From Antedon mediterranea (Eukaryota; Echinodermata; Crinoidea; Comatulida; Antedonidae), in contig NC_092674.1 of assembly GCF_964355755.1 (NCBI RefSeq), positions 3,849,001-3,913,000 of the forward strand: DNA of 64,000 nt, written 5' to 3'. The translations under genes and the position numbers were made by a program. A model generated the notes under the pieces. It ran no database searches and was not told the DNA's origin. It was given only the letters and a program-made list of their open reading frames with translations. Of this stretch, positions 1 through 13,180 are shown in pieces; the first letter of the stretch is position 1, and each line of letters starts with the position of its first letter.

Positions 1-3000
1 TGACATCGGACGTGAATGATGCATTAGACGTAATGCGTGACATTAGTCAGAATTTTCCAATGCGAGCTCATTCATTGGTTAAAACTCCTCTGAGAGAGGA
101 ATTCAAAAAGGAAATTATAACCAATCAGAGGGTAAGCCTATGTATTTTATATTTTGTTATTAAATATGATGTGATGTTATAGTTATACACTATCAAACCT
201 TATGTGCCAAAAATATGTGATGTGCCCATATATGGACATGATGATGTCATATCACTACCATATTCAGGAATATTGCTACCATATTTGGGCAGATCACACT
301 TTTTAGTGAGTGTAGACAGAGCTTGATGTGTAGACAGTGGTTGTTTAATTTTGTAAGGTTTTAAAGCCATGATTATTTTCTTGTTAGATTTCGTACAGTA
401 GTATTGGCTTAGATGCTGGTGAGGATATGCTGATGATAAATGGCCTAGCCATTGATATGGACATTGCTGATCCATTCATGTAAGCTTTCTATACATTCAT
501 TTTTATATTAAATATATATTATATAATAAGTCCTATACGCATTTATGACCTACAATAAAACAATTGAATTATATGCTTTTATTTTAACCAGAATTGTTAA
601 GAAATGTAAAAAATATTTTAATTATCCTTGGAAAGAGGTGGGGAGTTCGCGGTGGGGGTGTAGGCCTATCAACATGACCAAAATTGTACTGAAAATTTTT
701 TAAACTACATTTGAAAACTGCCACTGAGGGGTTATGGCAGTGATGGCTCCACATAATTTGTACTGGAAATTTCTTAAACACATAAGTATGTGGTGTGTTG
801 GGAGGGCAGGCGTGGAGATACTGGCGTTAATGAGGTACAACTGATTGATTGGGATTGTACTGGGAACAGTTACTACATTTGAACTGTCCTTGTGAGAAGT
901 TACTTATATTATATATTTGATATTAGTATCTTGTCATTATAAATGTTGCAGGCTCCTTGATTTGTTGAAGACTGAGGCTAGTATCATGAATGGACTACAT
1001 GCTTTAGATATTAAGGTATACATTACTATTTTTTTCTTTTCAAATTGTTACTAAAGTAATCAATACTATAGTAGAGTTTAATAAACTAATACCCTTTTTA
1101 CATCTGCATAAATTGTAACCAGGTTCCCCGATTTATTACTAGTTTTCATACATGCATACCCAAACCCTGAGAAATCTCTGAGGAAAAGTGTAGTTGCATG
1201 CTATTATATTACTATGATTGGTCAGTTTAATACCAGGGCAATACATGCGCGTGCAGAAATAACTGGTGAAATCTTAGTTGTCATTTGCAGATGTGAAAGG
1301 GGTAAATTAGTTAAGCAGAAAGTAAGTTATTTTATAATTTTAATCACCAAAAAATCATACTGTTTATATTACTTAGGGCAAAAACATTGAAAAACTGTTG
1401 AAAGTTCAGCTGATAGCAAATGAAGGCGATTTTGCAATTGATATTAGAGACCATGCTGTAATTGTAAGTATAAATAAAAATATGGGAATTCATACACATA
1501 TATTATACAATCAAAAATGTTATCAAACATTGCCTGGATGTTATCACGCATAGCTTTGATGTTATCACAAATAGCCTGGTTGTTATCACACGTAGCCTGG
1601 ATGTTATCACACGTAGCCTGGATGTTATCACACGTAGCCTGGATGTTATCACACGTAGCATGGATGTTATCACACATAGCATGGATGTTATCACACATAG
1701 CATGGATGTTATCACACATAGCCTGGATGTTATCGCACATAGCCTGGATGTTATCACAAATAGCCTGGATGTTATCACAAATAGCCTGGATGTTATCACA
1801 CATTGCCTGGATGTTATCACACATAGCCTGGATGTTATCGCACATACAGTAGCCTGGATGTTATCACAAATAGCCTGGATGTTATCACAAATAGCCTGGA
1901 TGTTATCACACATAGCCTGGGTGTTATCACACATAGCCTGGATGTTATCACACGTAGCCTGGATGTTATCACACATAGCATGGATGTTATCATACGTAGC
2001 CTGGATGTTATCACACGTAGCCTGGGTGTTATCACGCATAGCCTTGATGTTATCACAAATAGCCTGGTTGTTATCACACGTAGCCTGGATGTTATCACAC
2101 GTAGCCTGGATGTTATCACACGTAGCCTGGATGTTATCACACATAGCCTGGATGTTATCACACGTAGCCTGGATGTTATCACACGTAGCCTGGATGTTAT
2201 CACACGTAGCCTGGATGTTATCACACGTAGCCTGGATGTTATCACACGTAGCCTGGATGTTATCACACGTAGCCTGGATGTTATCACACATAGCCTGGAT
2301 GTTATCACACTTTCAGATACCTTACCATTGTGCAATACATCTTAAAAATACTTACTTTTATGTTTTTCTTGCATATTAAATTAATCTCATCTTAAAACTA
2401 TAAAATAACATTTTTTTTGTCTTTGCTTTTATCAATAGTTTGTAAACAATTTAGAAGAGGATGATCGCTATAACAACTGGCCAAGTTCCATGCATGAGAT
2501 GCTTAGGCCAACATTCCCTGGTATGATGAGACACGTGAGAAGGAACTTCTTTAATTTGGTAAGTAAATGATCAATCGGTACGGATATTATTTTACGCGAC
2601 TTAAATTCATTCTACGCACGCTTAACTTTTTGTTATTTGTGGTCTCGGCTTAAAGTCTATTTCTAGAATTATTTTGACCACCATCCGAATTTATAAATAA
2701 TTAATGATTTATTAAGAATATTTATGTATTATTTGTGGAAAATCAAACAACAACAACTGTAATCTCTAATCTTCTCTATCTCTAATTTTCCAGGTTTTTA
2801 TTTTGGATCCAATTAAACCAGAAAGCGGCGTACTCATACAGCAGCTTGAGATATTTTTTGCAAACAATGCACCGATACGGTACGGACTTGTTTTCGTGAC
2901 GGATAACGAAGATGCCGATGGGCAAGAAGATGTTGGCGTTGCCCTTCAAAGAATTTTTAATTACGTGTTGGTTGAAAATACTCCAGATAAAGCGTTAGAT

Positions 3001-6000
3001 CTTGTCGCAAGGGTAAGTCAGATATTTATATGTTACCTATACAGTAGAACCCATCCATTGGGACACCCCTATTCAGGAGACACCCCTATTCAGGGGACCC
3101 CCCCCTATTCAGGAGACACCCCTATTCAGGAGACACCCCTATTCAGGAGACACCCCTATTCAGGAGACACCCTATTAAGTGGATACTTTACTGTGAAATA
3201 AACAAAGGGAAATATATGTATTAACTCTATAGCCAACCACTGGTAAGTCCGGAAGGTGTCTTAATATGAGTTCTACTGTACCTTGATATATTATATGCCA
3301 TATTGCTGATGATTGACTCTTTCTCTCTTTAGTGTGTGTGTAAAAATGAATTCTTTCTCATATATGCTAACATAGGGTTAGTAATACTAGTGTCTATTAA
3401 ACTAAGCCCTTTAATTGTCATTCAGTCTCTTGTAGTTGCCAATCCGTTCACAGTACAAATATTCACACAAGATAATAAATAAATAATTTCTTAAATAGGC
3501 CCTGGGAGTGCAGTTATTTTTATCATAAGAAAAAATTGCTATTGAGAATTTTTGTTTTTACTGTTGTTTTATAAAATAATTTTCATTTTGAAATACTTTA
3601 CAGATTTACGAGCTTGCAGGTGAAAATGAACTTCAACTGAATCATGTGAAAGAGACCTTTGATAACGTGTATAAACACCAGGACTTTGATGCAATAATTG
3701 CAAGTAATTCCGAGTACAGTGAAGCTGGAAGGGTAAGTAAAGACAATTTAGAGGAGGGAAAAAAGGAAAAAGGATGCTTGAAATGAAGGAGAAACTAATA
3801 TAGTATTCTGCTATTTATTCAATCTTTTATTTAGGAATCTGTGGTCCATAGAAAGTAAAATTATATAAATGAATTAAAAATAAACAAGACTGTACTAATT
3901 ACTACTACTCATCTGATACTGAAACAAAGAAATTCTGTAATGGTATGTCATAGTAGTATTAGTATTCCATGTGTTAGTGGTACTTTAATAGACATGGTAA
4001 TGGGCACCAATGCTGGAAGATTGTTGTCGATAATTCAAAATGTTTCCTACTCACTGAGTGTTATATAACATATATGACTAGACTATAACGTGTATTAACT
4101 ACTTTATATTTCTTTAATTTAGGGCGGCAAAGCTTTCTTTGAACGGACAGCTCTTCCTAGCCTGCCACAAGTGTTACTCAATGGTAAACCATTGCCAGTC
4201 GATAAGGTAAGACACACACATTCATACCATATTTGGACAGATCACTACTATATTTGGGCAGATCACTACCATATTTGGGCAGATTACTACCATATTTTGG
4301 GCAGATCACTACCATATTTGGGCAGATCACTACCATATTTGGGCAGATCACTACCATATTTGGGCAGATCACTACCATATTTGGACAGATCACTACCATA
4401 TTTGGGCAGATCACTACCATATTTTGGGCAGATTACTACCATATTTTGGGCACATCACACTTTTTTTGTCACACTAGTCAGTGTAGACAGAGCTTTAAAG
4501 AATGACGTTTTTCACATTATGATATACAGTACACTGCATTGATATATTTTAAAAATAATTTGTTTTCAGCTTGGACCAGATGATTTTGAAGAGACGGTTG
4601 TAACTGCTGTTTTGACAGGCACTCCAGACATACAGAGAGCCATTTATAGGGTAACATAATCCATTAAGAGTTTCTTATAGGAAACTTAGTTTTATCTAAC
4701 CATTAGAAGGATCCATTTTGTTGTAAAACTATTATGATACAGTTATTTTGATTTTGTTTAACAATGTAGGCAAAGCTGACAGATAGAATGGATCCACTGG
4801 AGTACCTTATGACCCAACCCCATGTGATGCCGAGACTAAACCCAAGAATTCTTGACCCAAATGTCAAATTCATTTCTTTCACTTCTAGTATCGGTGAGTC
4901 TTTATAGGAGTTTTATTACAAACATATTTTTAAAAATCTATTTCTCTAAATATTAGAATGGAGTATAGTGGATTATTTTGCATTTTTTTTTTCTTAGAGG
5001 GACTTTCTTTACAAGATGATATTACCACTTTGACTTCATCTCAAATGTCAACTGTTATTGCTGACAACATGAAATATTTTACTAAACGAGGTAAGATACG
5101 TTATATTATTATGCAAGTTGCGTCTTCATCCTCATTTCATTTTTTTTAAATTTTAATTTCACATAATAGTTATTCACTTTAACCAAACACTGGATCGAAA
5201 AAAAAAAGGTTTGGCCTGAAAAAAAATGTAATTTAAAGCAAAAAATACTTAAATTGTCTTAAAATTAACTGTTTCTTTTGTCTTTGTGAGTGAAATAATA
5301 ATTTTTGGGGTTTTTTTTGGTACAGAATTGAATAACTTTTTTAAACTGCAAAATTGCATATTTAAAGTCTGATTTTATTAATCTTCATATTTCATGTTTT
5401 GTGGGGACAATACATTTTTTCACATATTTTTTAGTGTGGTACTTATTAGAGTATTGTTCTCTCAGTCTAAATATTGTTGTGTTCTTTAATTATTTGTATT
5501 TTTCTTGTTTTGTAGATGATGATTCTGTGCGGCAGGCCACAATGTGGATTGTTGGAGACTTAAATACAGACCAAGGGCGGGATCTGCTTTCTAATGCATT
5601 TAAATACTTAGTATGTACTTATAAACAACATCTCAATCTAATTAAACACCACACTTGGGGGTCAGGGTTTTGGTCACAGTGTGTAAATTATGAATTTATT
5701 AATTTTTAACAGCAGAAATGATTAGACACCAGTGCATGATAACTCTTTTTTATTTTCTATTTTACAAGAAACTTTCGAGCATTTCCCGAGTTGGTGTAAT
5801 ATTTAATCCAAGTACTTCATCGGAAAAATCTTTGTGGCTTTCTAAAGCATTACATGCAGCTCTTCAGACTCAGTCCAGAAATCACGCTAAATTATTTGTA
5901 CAAAAATTATTGAAGAAGGAAAACTTTGACGCGATAAGTGCTGGAAGTAAGCAAGTGGAAGAATTATATGTAAATGTGAGTAATATGTTTGCAAAACTGT

Positions 6001-9000
6001 TATGAATGTGTTTTAATGGTTTGAACAAATTGGGACCTTTGGACCTCAAGTCTGGTTGTGGGTGAATTTTCAGTGTTCATAAAGTCCAGTATTGGTATAG
6101 TTGACTGTATAGGTATTAAACAGCTTTTTCTTGCCATGGGAGAATTTATTTTCTTTGGTCTTCTTTGTCTGAGATGGAAGAAAATAGGCACACATATATT
6201 TATATCAATTCATTTTATCATACGTTTTCTTGAAGGGTATGGACCTGGAGCTGTTCAATGAGTACTATCAGCAAGATATTTCATCTGTGTTCTCAACCTA
6301 TCGTCAGTTTACTGAGAAGACACTGTCATTAGCAGGAGGTCAGGCAGCTATAGTTTGCAATGGAAGGGTACGTGAATTTGTTGAGAGATAAGCCATAGGA
6401 ATTATATGGTAGTGATATGACATCATCATGTTCATATGTGGGCACATCACATTTTTTTTCACATAAAGTTTGATAGTGTAAACAGAGCTTTGAGCACCAA
6501 CAATGATTTAATCCCACTTTTGTTCCATTTCATATTTTTCAGGTGTTCGGACCTTTTAGAGAGGATGAAAATTTAGTGGTAGAAGATTTTCAACTTCTTG
6601 AAAAATTAGTCACGGAAACATCGGCGAATAGCGTAAAAAATAAAGTAAGAAATTATATGTTCTGAAACGGCTATTTTTAAATAGACTTGCATATATAAGT
6701 TGTATTGTATGTTTAATTTTTCATTGTTTTAAATTTTGTATTGTAGGTGAAATTGTTGGATAATGCAGGAAACAATAAGAATGATCTTATCATGAAAATT
6801 GATGCTCTGATGGCTGATAGCTCCCAACCTGAAGACAGAAGAGATGTTCCAAAATGGAAGCGGGAACACAGGTAATGTGTACACCTAACTCTCTAAATAT
6901 TGATTGACGGAAGCCACTGGTAGTAGTCTCTTTGTAGTAAAATGTACATTATGTTATTCTAGTGGTTACATCACCCACAGAAACTATAGAAAAATGTATT
7001 GTCCCCCAAAATCATGAAAAATCAGATTTTGAATAGGCCATTTTGCAGGTTTTCACTTCTTTAGAAAAAAAAATCAACAAAAATAATTATTTCACTTATA
7101 AATTTTTGTATTTTTACATACATATAGATATTTGTTATTGACTAGTATTAACTATATATAAATATTTGTTTTGTCTTTTGCAGTATTTTAGAGATTGAAG
7201 CTAATAATCCAGACTTACCTAGCTATGAGATCACTGCAGTACTTGACCCTCTCTCAAGAAATTGCCAGAAATGGAGTCAGATAATCCATGTTTTGACCCG
7301 AGTCTTGAACGTTAGATTGACCTTGTTTCTGAATCCAAGAGACAAGCTTTCAGAAATGCCATTGAAAAGGTGATTAAGAATAAGATCTTTGTTGCCTTTT
7401 TACCGTATAAAGCTCTGTCTACATTATCAAACTTTATTTTATAAAAAAATTTGATGTGATATGCCCATATATGGCGGGATGATGTCATATCAGTACCATA
7501 TTTGGGCATATCACTACTACATTTCGACACATCACACTTGGACTAGTTTAATAGTGTAGACAGAGCGTAACATGAACAAATTTGAATGTAATAATTGTCA
7601 AAATGAACGATATACATACAGCTCTGACTAATTATATTCAACTTTTAAAACACTTTAGTTTTTACCGTTACGTTTTTGAGCCCGAGTTGTTGTTCCAAGT
7701 TGACAGCTCTCTGTCATCTGGTCCGTCAGCCAAGTTTGAAGACATGCCTCCAGATGTGTTGCTCACAATGAACCTGATCACCCCTGAAAGCTGGCTTGTG
7801 GAATCTGTCAATACTCCCTATGATCTGGATAATATTAAACTATCTGAGGTATGGGCTATATATCATTTGGTACACATCTCCAGAAAAAGTGATGTTTGTA
7901 TATTGTAATGTATTGTATGTTGTGATGAAACCCCTGAAATTGTATAGTAAATGTACAATATATTTATTTGTTGGATGACTTTTATCGTAATTCAAATTTT
8001 TACACTTTTTAAAATCCTAGCAATGATGTAATTTTAAGTGTTTTATTAAGCAAATATCCCGTAGTCAGAAGTGCTTGTAGGGTTAAACTGACATCCCCCC
8101 CCCCCAACCTTTCACATTATCTTTTTTAGATCCCAGCAGGAAAGTGATAACTAGGCCTAGTTCATAATGATTTTTGCAAATCCTGTGAGATCTAAGTAGC
8201 ACCTACATCAACTACATTTTAAGGAACACATCTGAATCTTATTATGTTATGCATTATACTGTAAAGCTCTGTCTGCACTATCAAACTAGCTTGACAACAA
8301 AAGTGTGATGTGCTCATGGTAGTGATATGCCCAAATATGGTGATACAACATCATAACCATATATGGGTACATCACATTTTGTTGTCACATAAAGTTTTAT
8401 AGTGTAGACAAGGCTTTATATAATGTAATTTTGATATTTAATAATTTTTTCTAGGCAAACGGTGCTGTTTATGGTAGTTATGAGTTGGAGTACCTGCTAC
8501 TGGAAGGACATTGTTATGACCAGAATTCGGGTCAGCCCCCTAGGGGGTTACAGTTTACCCTTGGTACCAAAAACCAACCTGTGATTGTTGACACTATTGT
8601 AATGGCCAATCTGGTAAGTCTAAAATAATTTTTCTGATCTTTTAGAAGCTGTATCACCACACAAACTTTGTGACTAGAGGCTTAAACAGTTTACCATTTT
8701 CTAAACTTTTTGCTTTTATTTCCTAATTTTGGTTCGCACAGCACAGCACAGCATAATGCACAATATCATGTTTTTTATTATCATTATTTAGGGATATTTC
8801 CAATTAAAAGCCAACCCTGGAGCTTGGATATTAAGTCTGAGAGAAGGCAGGTCATCTGAAATATATGAAATCTCAAAGTAAGTATAAGGATATACTGTAT
8901 TACCATCTCGTGAGCAATTTTGTAACACTAATTGTGTTTTTTCAAAACTTTATGAATGCCACCAAAAGAGAGTTCTGACACGAAATGCTATGTTTTTCTT

Positions 9001-12000
9001 TTCAGTGTTCAAGGTGCTGAGTCAAATCAAGATGAAGCCATCGTAATCATGGATAGTTTTAAAAGTAAAATTCTTAAAATAAAGGTAAACATTTGTAAAT
9101 ATTTATATAGCACAAGTGGTAAAATAATATTTTAGCAAAAAAATGTAGTGATTGTGTTATGGTTTTGATTGACTTTGGTGTGTGCTTTAATTTAATGGTA
9201 GTTTGGTGATGGTAGTTTTTATGGTAGTTTTTGTCATTTTAACCTTTGTTTATATAACAATTAAATATTACTATGGTAACGAACGTCTTTTACAGGTTTC
9301 GAAGAAGCCTGATAAAATGAACGAGGATATATTAACTGAAGATAATGATGAGAATGAGGGCGGACTATGGAACTCGATTTCTAAGTAAGGAACTTTATTT
9401 TTTGACAAATTTAATTTAGTGCTTAAATCTGTTTTAAATTTTACAGCCCCTAATTTTTTTAAAGAGTTTTCTTAACTAATACTACTACTTTTCACCAGTA
9501 AACACTACTGAAGGCTTCTTAAATATGAGAACATTGTTCTGGTATTAGAACAAGTCATCTCAGATAAGGAGGGTAAAACATAGGCCTGGTGAATATTTAT
9601 AAATCCCTGCAGTAGCTACAGTGTGCACACAAGAGAGTCTAGAATTGACAGCAATGACATGACATGCCCCTTAGGGCAGAAAAATGTAGTTGAAAAGTGT
9701 AACATCTAAAGTCCAGTATAGCACTCTGGCAGTGGAGTCTTGTCCTTCAACGGAAGTTGGTCGTTGCATGGGTTGCGTACACTGCTGACAAAAAGCAGAA
9801 ACAAGCATGTCTTGAGGTTGCTATGGCTACAAGGCGCAAAAGGTTGTTGAGGAATGGGGCAGCACAATGGCTGAGTTTGGCGTCATAACTTGCTAGTGAT
9901 CGTTACAATATAAAAATTCAAAATACAATTAAAAAAATCAAATTTTCATCTCATACTAAAAGTTTGTTGAGGTGATGCGTTTTTGTAAGTTATGTTTCAC
10001 AACTTTTAAGTGTGTTTTCCAGTATGGCTGGGGGTAAGAAGGTGACGTCTACTGAAGAGAAAGACACAACTCTCAACATCTTTTCCCTGGCATCAGGACA
10101 TCTTTACGAACGCTTTCTAAGGTAGGTAAAAAAGTTTTTACAAACATACTATACTTTTATCAGACAAGTACTGTAATAAAGATAAATTTGAATTGAAACC
10201 AGTTACTTTTAATTTAAAGGATGTAGCCTATGTATTTATACTTTTTTATTTAGTAGCTAATCAAAATTTAATATGTTATGTGCTGTATTAACTAACCTTT
10301 TTTCAATCTTTTTTCCAGAATTATGATGTTAAGTGTTTTGAAAAACACTAAATCAAAAGTTAAATTCTGGTTTTTAAAAAATTATTTGTCACCTAAACAC
10401 AAGGTTAGAACTTTCATTCATTGTAATTGAAACACAAAAAAGGCAATTTCAGTACCATATTTAGTAGTTTTCTTTGTTTTCTATTTTTAGTCATTAGAAA
10501 TTCACAGTAAAAAAAACCAAAATTCAGTTTCGTAGTATTGTATTGTTTATCATTGAAAATTCTCTGTTTACTGGACTTTATCATTTTAGGAATTTTTACC
10601 GCATATGGCTGAGAAGTATGGTTTTGAATATGAATTGGTGCAGTACAAATGGCCTAGGTGGTTACACCAACAGACGGAGAAACAGAGGATGATTTGGGGG
10701 TAAGGAGTCTATTAAAATGATTTAAAGGATATGACTAGTGGGGCTATTGAAGAAGGTAGATATTGAAGAGGGTGGATGTTACAAAAGCCACAGAGAATAA
10801 CTTAAGATCTGTCTACACCATCAAATTAGTTTGACAAAAAAAGTGTGATGTGCCCAAATGTGGTAGTGATATGCTTAAAGATGACAGTGATATGACATCA
10901 TTATGTCAATTTATGGGCACATCACATTTTTTGTCACATAAAGTTTGATAGTGTAGACAGCTTTTATACTATGTTTTTTTTTTTATTTAAGGTATAAAAT
11001 ACTTTTCCTTGATGTTCTTTTTCCACTTCATGTTAAGAAGATTATATTTGTGGACGCAGATCAGGTGATAATTTAGTTTTTAACAAATTATATTTTTATC
11101 GAAATAATTGAATAATGGCAGATACCTATCTTGTAAATTGAATAGATTATGTAGTACTTCACTCTATTCATACTAGTCTACAACCTTTAACCTCTGACCT
11201 CATTCAAGCATTTTTGCATTGCAGATTGTAAGAGCTGACCTCCAAGACTTAGCTGATCTGGATCTGAAAGGTGCTCCTTATGGTTACACACCCTTCTGTG
11301 ACAGTCGAGTAGAAATGGATGGATTCAGATTTTGGAAGTCGGGCTACTGGGCTAGTCATCTGGCTGGCCGCAAGTATCACATTAGGTAAAGTCAGTTATT
11401 AGATATTTTCCTGTATCTCTCTGTATGAAAAACCTCACTCACATAAGCATAGTGTCGCAATAGAAAATACCCATTACTGAATATTTACTCTAGAATTTTT
11501 TATTTTTTCTGGTTTTTTGAGTATTTTCAAGAAATTATCACTCATGTAGCATCTGGTCACAATACAGTGAACATTTTTTAAGTGATTGCTCTAGAGTTTT
11601 GGTTTTGGTTTGTCCTCACCAGTTTTTTTGATATTTTCGTGCATCTTTATGTAAAGACAACACTTGCCCTTAAGCTCTGTCTACACTAGTAAACTAGTTT
11701 GAACAAAAAAATGTGATGTGACCAAATATGGTAGTGATATGCCCAAGTGATATGCCAAAAGGTAGTGGTATGACATCATCATGTCCATATATGGGCACAT
11801 CACATTTTTTTGTCGTATAAAGTTTGATAGTGTAGACAGAGCTTTATTGTATCTTGTAAAAAATGATTTAATTTAAGTCACTGCTAGAGTTTCTTTTTGT
11901 TCTTCCTCACCAGTGCTTTGTATGTGGTTGATCTGGTAAAGTTCCGTAAGATTGCTGCTGGTGATAGATTAAGAGGTCAATATCAAGGTCTTAGCCAAGA

Positions 12001-13086
12001 CCCAAATAGTTTATCAAATCTTGATCAGGTGTGTGTACACAATTTGTTTATAAGTTTGTATTTTTTTATTTATATATATATATATATATTTTTAAAATTA
12101 ATTTTCTTTAGTTCTTTACATATACAGTAATCATCTGTTTTATTTCATTCATTTTTATTCTTTCTAATGTTTTTTTAATGTATATTGTTATTCTAATGTT
12201 TTATAATACAGTTATTGATTTTAATATTCATTCATTTGTTGATGTTATTGAAGTATGTTTATATATAACAATTGTAATTAAATGACATGACGGATTTTTT
12301 TAGGATCTTCCAAACAACATGATACATCAAGTTGCTATATTCTCATTGCCGCAAGAATGGATGTGGTGTGAAACTTGGTGTAGTGATCGAGAAAAAACAA
12401 AAGCAAAAACAATAGATTTGGTAAGTTGCAATAAGTTATAGTTTCAAAATGTGACACTAAATAAAACAGTTGAGTTTCTTGGCACATCATCTAGCAGAAA
12501 AATCAAATTTTCTGCGTAGTTATTCTGAGCTCATCAGCCATTAAATCAGTGGCGTGATGCAGAGGCCTGTTCAGGGGCCCCCTTAAGCTCCGAGGCCCCT
12601 GGATTTAGCCAGTGAGCGGTCGGTCATAGCCGTTATGCCACTGAATTTAATTTTTGCTTTGCTTTGTAAGTAAATTGGTAATTAATAATTATTTATAACC
12701 CAATTATGACATCATACCCCTGGTCTTTTTTTTTTCAGTGCAATAATCCTCTGACAAAAGAACCTAAATTAGTTAGCGCCAAAAGAATAGTGGCCGAGTG
12801 GCCGGATTATGATAATGAAATAAAAGCACTACAACAAGTGTTGTATGCTGGTGATCAAAGTCAGGCGGATCCTGTTAAACATCAAGAAACACAAAATAAA
12901 CATGGTAAGTAAACTTAAGTTGTTACGATTATAGGAAAAACTAAATTTCAGTAATAGTAAAAAAAATTACCATTCCATCTGAAGGATGAGCCAATGAGAA
13001 TATACATAAATACCGTTTAACTGTCTCACTCATGCATGTGTATTAATCTTGTCTCATTTTTTTTTTCAGATCCTGGTGAACTTTGA
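1..13086 (+). CDS. UGGT1: UDP-glucose:glycoprotein glucosyltransferase, 5'-truncated by window, 31 exons
   Basis: ER-lumen folding sensor that reglucosylates N-glycans of misfolded glycoproteins for the calnexin/calreticulin cycle. Exons read with GT-AG borders: 1-131, 388-479, 952-1015, 1377-1463, 2439-2558, 2794-3012, 3604-3732, 4123-4206, 4570-4650, 4770-4893, 4998-5090, 5516-5610, 5769-5969, 6236-6367, 6543-6644, 6747-6871, 7184-7369, 7659-7848, 8455-8613, 8792-8877, 9006-9084, 9296-9384, 10023-10121, 10319-10403, 10590-10699, 10992-11064, 11225-11385, 11914-12028, 12304-12420, 12739-12904, 13070-13086. They give about 1202 residues in one frame; the vertebrate protein is about 1550, so the signal peptide and N-terminus lie upstream. 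Family landmarks are WIVGD in the sensor half (exon 5516-5610), [10 protein letters not shown], and FVDADQ (DxD) in the GT24 domain. The protein ends PGEL, not a canonical HDEL/KDEL. UGGT1 versus UGGT2 cannot be separated here. Confidence 0.95.
186..325. repeat. MITE 'GCTCTGTCTACACTATCAAA' family, copy 1 (degenerate)
   Basis: This copy lies in a UGGT intron. It has the right-hand end (agTGTAGACAGAGCTT) and the family's inner words (gatgatgtcatatcactaccat, atatttgggca). The left terminus is reduced to ACACTATCAAACC. The family is palindromic, with A/T-rich arms that read as inverted copies of one another. Confidence 0.7.
1517..2310. repeat. 21-bp minisatellite inside a UGGT intron
   Basis: About 37 head-to-tail copies of a 21-bp unit close to GCCTGGATGTTATCACACGT plus A. 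The variant positions are mainly ACGTA/ACATA/AAATA and a few TGG/GGG changes. The array fills most of the 1464-2438 intron. Because 21 is divisible by three and the unit lacks stops in several frames, the array reads open in many frames on both strands; these are not genes. Confidence 0.95.
3042..3278. mobile_element. Tc1/mariner-like MITE with internal 17-bp tandem array
   Basis: Terminal inverted repeats CAGTAGAACCC...and ...GAGTTCTACTG are flanked by TA on both sides (3040-3041, 3279-3280), as expected for Tc1/mariner-type insertion. Just inside the left end, a unit near ACACCCCTATTCAGGAG is repeated about seven times (3061-3175), including one G/C-expanded copy. The element lies in the UGGT intron after exon 2794-3012. 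Confidence 0.75.
4220..4497. repeat. MITE copy 2 with internal 21-bp tandem amplification
   Basis: The right end matches the intronic MITE family (cagTGTAGACAGAGCTTTAAAG). The interior, 4230-4450, is about ten tandem copies of GATCACTACCATATTTGGGC plus A, which occurs only once or twice in other family members. The left terminal repeat is not recognisable. Confidence 0.8.
6400..6497. repeat. MITE copy 3 (partial)
   Basis: Right half of the same intronic family: tggtagtgatatgacatcat, then gggcacatcaca, ending AAGTTTGATAGTGTAAACAG AGCTTT. The left terminal repeat is missing. Confidence 0.7.
6988..7060. repeat. Fragment of the 'ATGTATTGTCCC' repeat family
   Basis: ATGTATTGTCCCCCAAAATC followed by ATGAAAAATCAGATTTTG matches the left end of the elements at 40388-40652 and 45968-46514. 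The right terminus is not seen, so this is a truncated copy inside a UGGT intron. Confidence 0.55.
7407..7567. repeat. MITE copy 4
   Basis: Nearly full-length member of the intronic family. Left end AAAGCTCTGTCTACATTATC, right end TTTAATAGTGTAGACAGAGC, with the palindromic interior (gatgtgatatgcccatatatgg and its inverse) between. Confidence 0.8.
8273..8416. repeat. MITE copy 5
   Basis: Full-length copy of the intronic family in the UGGT intron between exons 7659-7848 and 8455-8613. Left end AAAGCTCTGTCTGCACTATC, right end AGTTTTATAGTGTAGACAAG. Confidence 0.8.
10803..10965. repeat. MITE copy 6
   Basis: Full-length copy of the intronic family, ending 26 bases before exon 10992-11064. Left end AAGATCTGTCTACACCATC, right end AGTTTGATAGTGTAGACAGC. 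The interior gtgatgtgcccaaatgtggt is inverted on the far side. Confidence 0.8.
11671..11846. repeat. MITE copy 7
   Basis: Full-length copy of the intronic family. Left end AAGCTCTGTCTACACTAGT, right end AGTTTGATAGTGTAGACAGA. It has an extra half unit in the interior (agtgatatgcccaagtgatatg). Confidence 0.8.
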
Positions 13087-13180
13087 CCTCTGTCTTTTTT
13101 TAACTCAATTACTAATGTAACTTGCTGATAAAAGTACAGGAACTTATTTCACGTTTTGAATGAATTGGAACATGGGACCA

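Larger units (their letters stand above)
10023..13086 (+). other. GT24 catalytic domain exons of the UGGT gene
   Basis: The last nine exons encode the glycosyltransferase family 24 domain. The stretch begins near [16 protein letters not shown] (10023-10121). The metal-binding DxD motif is DAD in exon 10992-11064, within LFLDVLFP...FVDADQ. Exon 11225-11385 holds GYTPFCDSR and [18 protein letters not shown]. Exon 11914-12028 holds [19 protein letters not shown]. Exon 12304-12420 holds LPNNMIHQ and WCETWC. These are the most conserved parts of the family, and no disabling change is visible, so the enzyme should be active. Confidence 0.9.

Noticed and set aside
1444-2379. Long open frames on both strands built of 7-residue repeats
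   Set aside because: They are readings of the 21-bp minisatellite within a UGGT intron; no start context, splice logic or conserved domain.
4178-4542. Repeat-type ORFs in the intron after exon 4123-4206
   Set aside because: Readings of the 21-bp MITE-internal tandem array.
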